Shown here: positions 26,608 to 33,777 of the stretch, one piece after another
Numbering within the stretch: position 1 is the first letter of the stretch
Layout of the letters: each line of letters opens with the position of its first letter
Origin: Flavobacterium akiainvivens
GTDB lineage: Bacteria; Bacteroidota; Bacteroidia; Flavobacteriales; Flavobacteriaceae
Length of the DNA: 64,000 nucleotides
Direction of reading: 5' to 3'
NCBI RefSeq assembly: GCF_001278115.1
Contig: NZ_LIYD01000005.1
Span: 309,906-373,905, forward strand
The notes under the pieces: generated by a model
The model's database searches: none
What the model was told of the DNA's origin: nothing
Seen by the model: only the letters and a program-made list of their open reading frames with translations
Program-made: the position numbers and the translations under genes

Positions 26608-27393
26608 TTAGTTTTTTATGGCTTCCAGGCTGGCTTTTAGCTGTTCCAGCAAATCGTCTTTGGCCTCGGGTGTTTTCTTTTTCCTGCGTGGTGCAGGGGC
26701 TTTGGCTCCCGGCTTGGCAGCTGCTTTTTTCTTGATCATCTTTATGAGTTCTGCCTTGTAGGTATCCTTATATTTTGTGGGGTCAAAAGTATCGGTAAGC
26801 TGGTCTATGATATTCATGGCCATATCCAGCTCCTTCTTGGCGATTTTCACATCTTTTGGGATTAGCCCTGCTTCTTCGGGGTCGCGCAGCTCATCCTCAA
26901 AACGGATCTGGATCAGCAGAATGGCATCTTCTTCTACCTTTAATATCCCCAAATGTTCGGTGGTGCGCATTACAAATTTGCACAATCCCACCTTGCCTGA
27001 TTTACGCAATGCCTCACGCAAAAGGGCATACACCTTTTTGGCATCTTTTGCGGGTTCGGTTATATAGGGTTTCTCAAGATATTTAGAAGGGATTTCTTCT
27101 TCCTTGATAAATTCAAAAATATCGAGCGATTGCGTTTTCTCGGGTGCTGCTTTGGCAAAATCATCCTTGTCAAGGATTACATAATCACCGTTTTCCTTAC
27201 GATAGCCTTTGGCAATATCTTCCCATGGCACTTCCTTACCATCTTTTTTACACACCCGAACGTACTGAATGGCACATTTATCTTTTTTGCGCACCATATC
27301 TAATGCCAGGCGGTGGGTTTGAGTACCGCTGTATATTTTTATAGGGATGTGCACCAGGCCAAAGCTGATGCTGCCTTTCCACAATGCTTTCAT
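26608..27393 (-). CDS. ku: non-homologous end-joining protein Ku
   Basis: This 261-residue Ku-type protein begins MKALWKGSISFGLVHIPIK, the standard bacterial Ku opening, and includes KKDKCAIQYVRVCKKDGKEVPWEDIAKGY and VLDKDDF-type core segments. It binds DNA ends as a homodimer and recruits LigD. The last 40 residues are Lys/Ala/Pro-rich (AAAKPGAKAPAPRRKKK), a basic tail common in bacterial Ku proteins. It is the first gene of the ku-ligD unit. Confidence 0.96.
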   Translation of the reverse strand: MKALWKGSISFGLVHIPIKIYSGTQTHRLALDMVRKKDKCAIQYVRVCKKDGKEVPWEDIAKGYRKENGDYVILDKDDFAKAAPEKTQSLDIFEFIKEEEIPSKYLEKPYITEPAKDAKKVYALLREALRKSGKVGLCKFVMRTTEHLGILKVEEDAILLIQIRFEDELRDPEEAGLIPKDVKIAKKELDMAMNIIDQLTDTFDPTKYKDTYKAELIKMIKKKAAAKPGAKAPAPRRKKKTPEAKDDLLEQLKASLEAIKN

Positions 27394-27767
27394 GGGTTAT
27401 ATTTTAATTCTTTATGAATTTAAAAAGAATGAAAGCAAATTCATAGTTATTTAATAATCTGTTAAGTAGGTATGTAGTTAGCTTAGAAACCTATTTGCGA
27501 TTTATTACTATTGCTTTAGGGTACTAAGCAAATGGTGTGATTTTTTGCGTGCCTGAAATAACCTGAAATCGGTTTACCGAAATATAAGCTTTGAGTTTTG
27601 TTTAATTAGGTATAGCCCATTTTAGTATTTCACACCGTAAATCCAAATTCCAAAAGTGAAATATTAAGCACTTTTTGGGTGTTAAAAGAGAAAAATTTTA
27701 TGATGTGTTAAGGCAGGTATTACTGCAACGAAAAATCTACTGTAATGAAGTTTGATGTATAAACTTC
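27394..27767. promoter_or_regulatory. 374-bp divergent region, ku / efflux lipoprotein
   Basis: No gene was seen. It holds the second copy of the 61-bp element and an inverted repeat that runs into the efflux start codon. No clear TAnnTTTG box was found for either direction. Confidence 0.45.
27626..27686 (+). repeat. 61-bp conserved upstream element, copy 2
   Basis: It has the same arrangement as 16951-17011: TATTTCACACCGTAA, then CCAAAAGTGAAATATTAAGC, then GGGTGTTAAA. TATTTCAC and GTGAAATA remain exactly complementary here, while the outer pair has one mismatch. It lies 81 bp before the efflux gene. Confidence 0.7.
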
Positions 27768-27769
27768 AT
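27745..27769 (+). promoter_or_regulatory. inverted repeat overlapping the efflux gene start
   Basis: ATGAAGTTT and AAACTTCAT are perfect 9-base arms around GATGTAT. The right arm includes the first two bases of the ATG at 27768. It could be an operator or an RNA hairpin hiding the start. The left arm also opens a five-codon frame (MKFDV, stop at 27760-27762). Confidence 0.45.
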
Positions 27770-29186
27770 GTTAGTAAAAATTACTTTCAAAAATATCCAT
27801 CATATACTTGCAGCTTTTACCTGGATAGGATGCTCTGTTTCAAAGGATATGCTTTTACCTGATGCTGCGCCAGAAACATTTAGGTATGCTTCTCCAAAAG
27901 ATTCATCAAGTATAGGCGCTTTGCCCCTGAGAAATTTTATTACAGATGCCTCACTGCTAAGCCTGATTGATACTGCCCTTGTAAAAAACTATAGCATGCA
28001 GCTTGCGCTAAAAAATATTGAAGCTGCAGAAGTGCTTTTCAGGCAGTCTAAACTGGGCAATCTGCCCGAAATAAGATTACAGGTAACGGCAAATACCAGC
28101 CGCCCTTCAGACAACAGCCTGAATGGTTTTACCCTCAACCAGTTTTTAGGCACCACCCATATTGAAGATTATAACGCTAACTTGGGTATGCACTGGGAGG
28201 CTGATATATGGGGGAAAATTAGCAACCGTAAAAAAGGTGCCTTAGCCGCTTATCTTCAAACACAGGAAGCAAGTAAAGCGGTTCAGACACGTTTGATTGC
28301 CGATGTAGCACAGGTGTATTATAACTTGCTGATGCTGGATGAGCAGTTAGCAATAGCAAAAAAGAATTTAGAGCTTAACAGCAGCACGCTGGATATAATT
28401 AATTTACAGTTCTCATCCGGGCAGGTTACCTCACTTGCCATTCAGCAGGCAGAGGCCCAGAAGCTGTATTCGGAAAAACTTATACCGCAGCTCGAAAAAA
28501 ATATTATTATTCAGGAAAACGCGTTAAGTGTGCTAATAGGAGTAGAACCGACCGCAATTAAACGAATAAACGGCCTTGATAAAATAGATGTACCCAATAA
28601 GTTAAACGCAGGATTTCCTTCCGCAATGCTAAGCCACAGGCCCGATATAAAATCCGCCGAGCTGGAATTAACCATTGCAAATGCAAAAGTGGGTGTGGCT
28701 AAAGCAGCTTTATATCCATCTTTAATAATCACTGCCGGCGGGGGCATAAATTCTTTTAAATCGAGCAACTGGTTTAATATACCCGCGTCATTATTCGGGT
28801 TGGTATCTGGTGGAATTACGCAACCGCTTTTTGAACGGGGTAAACTAAAAAGCAATGTAAAGCTGGCCGAAATAGACCGTGAAAAGGCGGTTATCCGTTT
28901 TCGTCAATCTGTGTTAGATGCGGTGGGAGAAGTTTCAGATGAGTTGGTGAAGATTGATCGCCTGGCGCAGGAATATGCTATTGCTGAAAAAAGGCTTGTT
29001 ACCCTGCAGCAAGCCTCGGGCAATGCCAACCAATTGTTTGAAAACGGTATGGCTACTTACCTGGAGGTTATAATAGCCCAGGGAAACCTGCTACAAGCAG
29101 AACTCGAACTGGCTACAGTAAAACAGCAACAGTTGCATTCAGGTATAGCATTATACCGGTCACTCGGGGGTGGTTCGGATTTGTAA
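27768..29186 (+). CDS. NodT/TolC-type outer membrane efflux lipoprotein
   Basis: The 472-residue protein starts with a lipoprotein signal (HILAAFTWIGC, Cys22). Two repeats of the outer membrane efflux protein fold follow. Typical segments are LEAAEVLFRQSKLGNLPEI-like helices, LGMHWEADIWGKISNRKKGA, LSHRPDIKSAELELTIANAKVGVAKAALYPS and GGITQPLFERGKLKSNV. It should form the trimeric outer-membrane channel of an RND or ABC pump. No membrane-fusion or pump gene is adjacent, so it is an orphan in this window. It has the second copy of the 61-bp element upstream and a bidirectional terminator downstream. Confidence 0.9.
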   Translation: MLVKITFKNIHHILAAFTWIGCSVSKDMLLPDAAPETFRYASPKDSSSIGALPLRNFITDASLLSLIDTALVKNYSMQLALKNIEAAEVLFRQSKLGNLPEIRLQVTANTSRPSDNSLNGFTLNQFLGTTHIEDYNANLGMHWEADIWGKISNRKKGALAAYLQTQEASKAVQTRLIADVAQVYYNLLMLDEQLAIAKKNLELNSSTLDIINLQFSSGQVTSLAIQQAEAQKLYSEKLIPQLEKNIIIQENALSVLIGVEPTAIKRINGLDKIDVPNKLNAGFPSAMLSHRPDIKSAELELTIANAKVGVAKAALYPSLIITAGGGINSFKSSNWFNIPASLFGLVSGGITQPLFERGKLKSNVKLAEIDREKAVIRFRQSVLDAVGEVSDELVKIDRLAQEYAIAEKRLVTLQQASGNANQLFENGMATYLEVIIAQGNLLQAELELATVKQQQLHSGIALYRSLGGGSDL

Positions 29187-29198
29187 TTCTTATTATTT

Positions 29199-29229
29199 AA
29201 AACGGCTGCTAAATTTAGCAGCCGTTTTT
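29199..29229. terminator. palindromic bidirectional terminator
   Basis: AAAACGGCTGCTAAA and TTTAGCAGCCGTTTT are perfectly self-complementary, between the convergent efflux and SDR genes. Confidence 0.9.
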
Positions 29230-29259
29230 ATATAAATTAAAAATGAAACCATATAGCTT

Positions 29260-30006
29260 TTAAGTTGTTTGTCCGCCATCTACATTAAGTGTAGCCCCTG
29301 TAATGTATTTTGCGTCGTTTCCAGCCAAAAAAGCAACCGTACCTGCTATATCTTCGGGTTCGCCGTAATGCCCTAACGCTACAGCCTGTAGCATGGTAGC
29401 GCTAAAAGGTCCGTCTGCCGGGTTCATGTCTGTATCGATTAGCCCCGGTTGAATGATGTTAACCGTTATATTCCTCGACCCTAAATCCCTTGCCCAGCTT
29501 CGGGTATACGCACCCAGCGCTGCTTTTGTGGCTGCATAATCGCCTATTCCCGCATAAGGGGTGCGGGCGCCTCCTGTAGAGCCTATATTTATAATACGCC
29601 CGCCGCTACCCATATAAGGCAGCACGCTCCTAACTGCATATACGGCACCGTGTACGTTTACATCCCATTGTTTTCTAAATTGTGTAATGTTATCATCTGC
29701 GGCATCAATCTGACCGGTTATAAAAAGCCCTGAGCTGTTTACAAGTATGTCGATACTGCCAAATGCGTTGGCTACTTCTTTTACTGCCACGTCAATCTGC
29801 TCCTGGTTTCCCGTATCGGCTTTAATGGGGAGTACACTTACTTCCAGTTTTTCTAACTCATTTTTCAGTTCTTCAGCTTTCTCCTTAGATGATACATAAG
29901 TAAAGGCTACGTTAGCCCCTTCGCGGGCTAAACGGCTGACAATTCCTGCACCAATGCCTCTGCTACCTCCTGTAACTAAAGCAACTTTTCCTTTTAATGT
30001 TGGCAT
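29260..30006 (-). CDS. short-chain dehydrogenase/reductase
   Basis: This 248-residue classical SDR has the nucleotide-binding motif VTGGSRGIGAGI near the N-terminus, the structural NSSG motif (NNAG equivalent), and the catalytic set Ser in NIGSTGG and YAATK. It ends with the conserved GATLNVDGGQTT. It uses NAD(P)H to reduce a carbonyl substrate that cannot be named; the sequence resembles the 3-oxoacyl-ACP reductase-like group, but no fatty-acid genes are nearby. It follows the quinone reductase gene by 17 bp on the same strand, so the pair should be one transcript divergent from the Crp/Fnr gene. Confidence 0.92.
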   Translation of the reverse strand: MPTLKGKVALVTGGSRGIGAGIVSRLAREGANVAFTYVSSKEKAEELKNELEKLEVSVLPIKADTGNQEQIDVAVKEVANAFGSIDILVNSSGLFITGQIDAADDNITQFRKQWDVNVHGAVYAVRSVLPYMGSGGRIINIGSTGGARTPYAGIGDYAATKAALGAYTRSWARDLGSRNITVNIIQPGLIDTDMNPADGPFSATMLQAVALGHYGEPEDIAGTVAFLAGNDAKYITGATLNVDGGQTT

Positions 30007-30023
30007 TTTAATGATTTTTGATT

Positions 30024-31013
30024 TTAATTAGTATGAAATATAACCGGGCCTTTTGTTTTGCCCGACTCAAGGTCTTCATGTGCCTTTTGGGCGTCTTTTA
30101 GTGAATATATTGTGGGAGCTATTTCTGCGAACACGCCCAACCTTAATGCCTCAAAAACATCGTCTGCGGCCCGCTGCGCAGCCGCATGGTTGGGCAGGTA
30201 ACTACCAAGATCGGGCTGTATGAAGTTAATTTTGCGTTCCCTGATAAGCGCCGAATCTAATTTTGGAAGGCCTGAAGCAAAACCAAAAAGTATGGCATAT
30301 CCTCCTTCAGCAATCAATTGCAATGACTTGCCAAAAGTGGATTGGCCCACGCCGTCATACACGGCCTGAACACCTTTACCTGACGTAATTGTTTTTACAC
30401 TCTCAGTAAAATCTTCGACATCCAGCGCAATAACATGGTCAATGCCATGTGCCAGGGCATACTCTTTCTTTATACTATGCCCAACTGTGCCTATTACTGT
30501 TGCCCCTAAATGCTTTGCCCATCTGCTAACTAAAGAGCCAACTCCACCTGCCGCTGCATGGATAAGGATGGTATCACCGGGCTTAACGGCATAGGCTTCT
30601 TTAATTAACATGCGTGCGGTCATGCCTTTTGCGAGTAATGAAGCAGCCTGGTCAAAAGAAACATGGTCAGGAAGTTTTATTAGGGCTTTTTCATCAATTA
30701 GCCTGTACTCTGTATAAGCACCAAGTGAAAAAAAGTATCCCACGCGATTACCTACCCTGAAGTTAGTAACACCCGGCCCTATAGCCGTTACTGTTCCGGC
30801 GGCTTCTACGCCAATTGTTGCCGGAAAATCACGTAGCGGGAAGGTTCCGCTACGGAAAAGGACATCTACAAAATTGAGCCCTATAGCTTCCTGCTGTAAT
30901 ACCACCTGATTTGACCCGGGGTTGGATATATCAACATTAGCGTATTCCAGCACTGAGGGAATTCCTTGCCTACTAATACGTATTGTACCATTTGTTATAT
31001 TATTTTCCATCAT
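30024..31013 (-). CDS. zinc-independent quinone oxidoreductase (MDR family)
   Basis: The start at 31013 (MMENNITNGTIRISRQG) gives 329 residues, normal for quinone oxidoreductases. A longer frame from a TTG at 31112 would read through an FNR-like operator and is rejected. The GroES-like half contains GLNFVDVLFRSGTFPL and FPATIGVEAAGTV. The Rossmann half has the NADPH motif HAAAGGVGSLVSRWAKHLGATVIGTV. No structural or catalytic zinc cysteines are present. It probably reduces quinones or alpha,beta-unsaturated carbonyls. It leads an operon with the SDR and is divergent from a Crp/Fnr regulator. Confidence 0.92.
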   Translation of the reverse strand: MMENNITNGTIRISRQGIPSVLEYANVDISNPGSNQVVLQQEAIGLNFVDVLFRSGTFPLRDFPATIGVEAAGTVTAIGPGVTNFRVGNRVGYFFSLGAYTEYRLIDEKALIKLPDHVSFDQAASLLAKGMTARMLIKEAYAVKPGDTILIHAAAGGVGSLVSRWAKHLGATVIGTVGHSIKKEYALAHGIDHVIALDVEDFTESVKTITSGKGVQAVYDGVGQSTFGKSLQLIAEGGYAILFGFASGLPKLDSALIRERKINFIQPDLGSYLPNHAAAQRAADDVFEALRLGVFAEIAPTIYSLKDAQKAHEDLESGKTKGPVIFHTN

Positions 31014-31033
31014 TTCTATATAAAAAATTTGAC

Positions 31034-31050
31034 ATTTGAAGACTTCAAAT
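31034..31050. promoter_or_regulatory. 17-bp palindrome in the quinone reductase leader
   Basis: ATTTGAAGACTTCAAAT is perfectly symmetric about the central A. It lies 21 bp upstream of the quinone reductase start and may be an operator for that gene. Confidence 0.45.
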
Positions 31051-31098
31051 TTCTGCGTTATAGCTAATGTGGCTATTGACAAATGCAGTAAATTATAC

Positions 31099-31112
31099 TT
31101 GATATTTGTCAA
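31099..31112. promoter_or_regulatory. FNR/CRP-like box between quinone reductase and regulator
   Basis: TTGATATTTGTCAA fits the FNR layout TTGAT-N4-ATCAA with one change. A second inverted pair, TTGACAAAT (31076-31084) and ATTTGTCAA (31104-31112), overlaps it. It lies 57 bp upstream of the Crp/Fnr gene. Confidence 0.55.
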
Positions 31113-31169
31113 GTCGGCTCAGGTAATTACTGTAATTTTACAACTGAATACAATTTTAAAATTCATCAA

Positions 31170-31763
31170 ATGACAGTTTTGTATGAGCCGCTGTATGACT
31201 ATATTGAAACCAAGTCAGGCAGTAACCTAACGCCGGAAGAAAAACTACATATCCAATTGTTTTTTAAACCGAAACATTTGAGAAAAAGACAATACCTGTT
31301 ACAGGAAGGGGATATATGCAAGGATATGTCATTTATAGTTAAAGGGGCGGGCAGAATGTTTGGCCTTAATGATAAAGGACAGGAATATACCATGCGTTTT
31401 GGTATAGAAAATTGGTGGCTGGGTGATTATGAAAGTTATAATTATAGTATTCCGTCGCGCCATAACATAGAAATGGTTGAAGATTCAGATTTATTACAAA
31501 TTTCTAAAGAAGGGTTACAGAAACTAACATCATTGGTTCCGGCTTTTGATGCCATGATTAAAGAAATAGATAAAAAAGGTGTTGTGGCCAATCAAAAGCG
31601 AATATACTCGTCTATAAGTCTTAATGCCGAGGAAAAATATGATGCTTTTTTAAAATCCTATCCTAAAATCCTCAATCGCTTCCCACTTGTTATGATAGCT
31701 TCTTATCTGGGCATTTCGCCTGAAACGTTAAGCAGGATAAGAAAAAATATTTTAAATAAATAA
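31170..31763 (+). CDS. Crp/Fnr family transcriptional regulator
   Basis: The 197-residue protein has a cyclic-nucleotide-binding-like beta roll (RKRQYLLQEGDICKDMSFIVKGAGRMFGLNDKGQEYTMRFG), a long dimer helix, and a C-terminal winged HTH ending LVMIASYLGISPETLSRIRKNIL. The N-terminus lacks the FNR iron-sulfur cysteine cluster; the only cysteine seen is in GDICKDM. The effector is therefore unlikely to be oxygen through a 4Fe-4S cluster. Its divergent placement from the quinone reductase-SDR operon and the FNR-like box between them suggest it controls that operon and perhaps itself. Confidence 0.9.
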   Translation: MTVLYEPLYDYIETKSGSNLTPEEKLHIQLFFKPKHLRKRQYLLQEGDICKDMSFIVKGAGRMFGLNDKGQEYTMRFGIENWWLGDYESYNYSIPSRHNIEMVEDSDLLQISKEGLQKLTSLVPAFDAMIKEIDKKGVVANQKRIYSSISLNAEEKYDAFLKSYPKILNRFPLVMIASYLGISPETLSRIRKNILNK

Positions 31764-31928
31764 TAGCTTTAAGACCGCTTTTATAGCTTTATATTAACAG
31801 GAAATCGAACACCATAATTCTCAATGAAAATCATTATGTGACATGTGAAGTTAGGAATTGTGTAACACTATTTTGATTTTGCTATTTTTATAACAAAAAA
31901 ATGCCTTTTGCAAGCTGCAAAAGGCATC
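31764..31928. other. intergenic gap before the tmRNA
   Basis: This is 165 bp of AT-rich sequence. Just outside the tmRNA 3' end, GCCTTTTGCAAGCTGCAAAAGGC (31902-31924) is a strong hairpin. Read on the minus strand it is followed by T residues and acts as the ssrA terminator. Nothing else was recognised. Confidence 0.7.
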
Positions 31929-32324
31929 GGTGGAGCCGCCGGGAATTGAACCCGGGTCCAAACAGGGAAGCAAAGAGCTTTCTACACGCTTAGTTTCCGC
32001 TTGGGTTTTAGATGGTATGCAAGGCCGGAAACTGCCACACACCACTTAGCTCCTTAAGTCTCAGGACAGCCGCAGAGCAAAGCCATCCCCAGGTCTATTT
32101 TTACGGTTCTCCTAATCGAAACGCCATAAACCGGGGCTTTTCAGGAGAATCCCGCCTCCCTGCCTTGCAGGGACGAGGCTTATCTTACTATAATTCAGAA
32201 TTAAGCAGCAAGAGCGTAGTTATTTTCGCCGTTTAAAAGTTCGAAGCAATGATATACGGGAACAGCCTCATTTCCCGGCGTGCTTACTGTTCACATCGGC
32301 CTGCTGTCAAAACCAGTCGGCCCC
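31929..32324 (-). ncRNA. ssrA: transfer-messenger RNA
   Basis: On the minus strand the 5' end GGGGCCG at 32324 pairs with the 3' end CGGCTCC at 31932-31938 to form the tRNA-like acceptor stem. GACTGGTTTTGACAG follows the 5' strand, and the T-arm GGGTTCAATTCCC precedes the 3' strand. The tag frame reads NGENNYALAA and stops with TAA (32233 down to 32201). The genomic 3' end is CCG after the discriminator A, so the terminal A of CCA must be added. tmRNA rescues stalled ribosomes and tags the unfinished product for proteolysis. The -7 box TATTTTTG (32375-32368) lies about 45 bp upstream. Confidence 0.96.
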
Positions 32325-32419
32325 AGTAGCTTTTAGTTAATAGCAAACAAGGTGCCAAAAACTTTTGCAAAAATAACAATAAATAAATAGTAAACTAATA
32401 TAGGTTATTGAATTATTGT

Positions 32420-32427
32420 TATATTTG
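32420..32427 (+). promoter_or_regulatory. -7 box TATATTTG upstream of the saccharopine dehydrogenase-like gene
   Basis: It is an exact TAnnTTTG match. The 89-nt leader that follows contains an imperfect dyad, ACAACGTTTTCGTTGT (32465-32480). Confidence 0.45.
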
Positions 32428-32515
32428 AATGTTTTTAAAACTATAATGGTGATAAAAATTTAATACAACGTTTTCGTTGTTGTGAAACTCACAATAATAT
32501 GATAATCTGAGTGCT

Positions 32516-33733
32516 ATGAAATTTGGTATACTTAAAGAACGTAAATCACCACCAGACAAAAGAGTGGTATTCTCTCCGCAAATGCTACAGGCTTTCAGGG
32601 AAAAATATCCTGAAGCACAGTTTGTAGTAGAGGCAAGCGATGTAAGGATTTTTAATAATGATGAATACAGGGCTTTAGGTTTTGATATTCAGGATTCTAT
32701 TGAGAATTGCGATGTGTTTTTAGGTGTTAAAGAAATACCGGTTGATGCTCTTATTGAAGGAAAATCATACTTTTTCTTTTCGCATACTATTAAAAAACAG
32801 GCACATAATAAAAAAATGCTACAGGCTATACTGGATAAGGATATTACCTTGTATGACCATGAAACTGTGGTAGATGCAGATGGGAGACGCCTTATAGGCT
32901 TTGGGCGCTATGCCGGTATTGTAGGTGCCTATAATGCATTCAGGGCTTTAGGGCTTAAGTATGAATTGTTTGACCTTGCAGCCGCTGAAACTCTTGAAAA
33001 CAAAGAAGCACTTGTTAAAAGGTTAAAAGCTAAATATTTACCACCCGTAAAGTTTGTACTTACCGGCAAAGGTAAAGTAGGGCAGGGGGCTAAAGAAATA
33101 CTTGATGCCATAAAAATCAAACAAGTATCGGTAGCTGATTTCCTGAGCAAAACGTATGATCATCCGATTTATGTGCAGTTAGATGTATTGGACTATAATA
33201 AACGTATAGACGGAACAATTGTCTCAGCCAATGAAGATTTTTTCAAAAATCCGCAGCTGTATACGTCAGATTTTGAGAGGTTTGTAAATATAGCTGATGT
33301 GTTTATTGCAGGGCATTTTCATGGTAATGGCGCTCCTGATATCCTGACGCAGGAAATGTTAAAAGGCAAATCATGTAAATTAAAAGTAGTTGCAGATATA
33401 TCTTGCGATGTAGACGGCCCAGTGGCCTGTACATTAAGAGCCAGCTCTATAGCACATCCGTTTTATGGATACAACCCATCAACAGGCCAGGAAACTGATA
33501 TGCACCATCCTACGGCAATTGTTGTAATGGCAGTAGATAATCTGCCATGTGCGTTGCCAAAAGATGCCAGCGAGGGTTTTGGCCAAATGTTTCTTGAGCA
33601 TGTAATACCTGCTTTTTTTAATAATGATAAAGACGGTATACTACAACGCAGTAAAATAGCAGAAAACGGAAGACTGACAGAGCGGTTTAAGTATCTTTCA
33701 GGATATGTAGAAGAAAATGTGCCCCATTTGTAG
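32516..33733 (+). CDS. saccharopine dehydrogenase / alanine dehydrogenase-like oxidoreductase
   Basis: The 405-residue protein begins MKFGILKERKSPPDKRVVFSP, the N-terminal AlaDh/PNT-type domain shared by NAD-dependent saccharopine dehydrogenase (lysine-forming, Lys1-like) and alanine dehydrogenase. FFFSHTIKKQAHNKKMLQAIL matches the substrate-domain segment with its conserved His. The nucleotide-binding loop is FVLTGKGKVGQGAKEILDAI. The end contains VADISCDVDGPVACTLRASS and DNLPCALPKDASEGFG. It probably interconverts an amino-acid/2-oxoacid conjugate with NAD(P), but the substrate in flavobacteria is uncertain. A terminator overlaps its stop codon. Confidence 0.8.
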   Translation: MKFGILKERKSPPDKRVVFSPQMLQAFREKYPEAQFVVEASDVRIFNNDEYRALGFDIQDSIENCDVFLGVKEIPVDALIEGKSYFFFSHTIKKQAHNKKMLQAILDKDITLYDHETVVDADGRRLIGFGRYAGIVGAYNAFRALGLKYELFDLAAAETLENKEALVKRLKAKYLPPVKFVLTGKGKVGQGAKEILDAIKIKQVSVADFLSKTYDHPIYVQLDVLDYNKRIDGTIVSANEDFFKNPQLYTSDFERFVNIADVFIAGHFHGNGAPDILTQEMLKGKSCKLKVVADISCDVDGPVACTLRASSIAHPFYGYNPSTGQETDMHHPTAIVVMAVDNLPCALPKDASEGFGQMFLEHVIPAFFNNDKDGILQRSKIAENGRLTERFKYLSGYVEENVPHL

Positions 33734-33748
33734 GGGCATTTTTTTTGA
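33718..33748 (+). terminator. terminator overlapping the stop codon
   Basis: TGCCCC and GGGGCA flank ATTTGTA, which includes the stop codon TAG, and eight T residues follow. It separates the dehydrogenase from the PUL regulator. Confidence 0.9.
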
Positions 33749-33777
33749 GTATATTTAACTTAATTAAAGTTAGTTAT

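Noticed and set aside
27570..27590. CCGAAATATAAGC as a further copy of the hydrolase operator motif
   Set aside because: It lacks the TCGC half and has no partner at 21 or 31-32 bp, so it is likely chance similarity.
31014..31112. Extension of the quinone reductase frame to a TTG at 31112
   Set aside because: It reads through the 17-bp palindrome and the FNR-like box and adds residues not seen in the family.
31851..32236. Short frames on either strand within the tmRNA
   Set aside because: They overlap a well-supported structural RNA, and only the tag frame is translated.
33745..33777. Earlier ATG for the PUL regulator
   Set aside because: It lies in the T run of the upstream terminator, while the ATG at 33778 directly opens a signal peptide.
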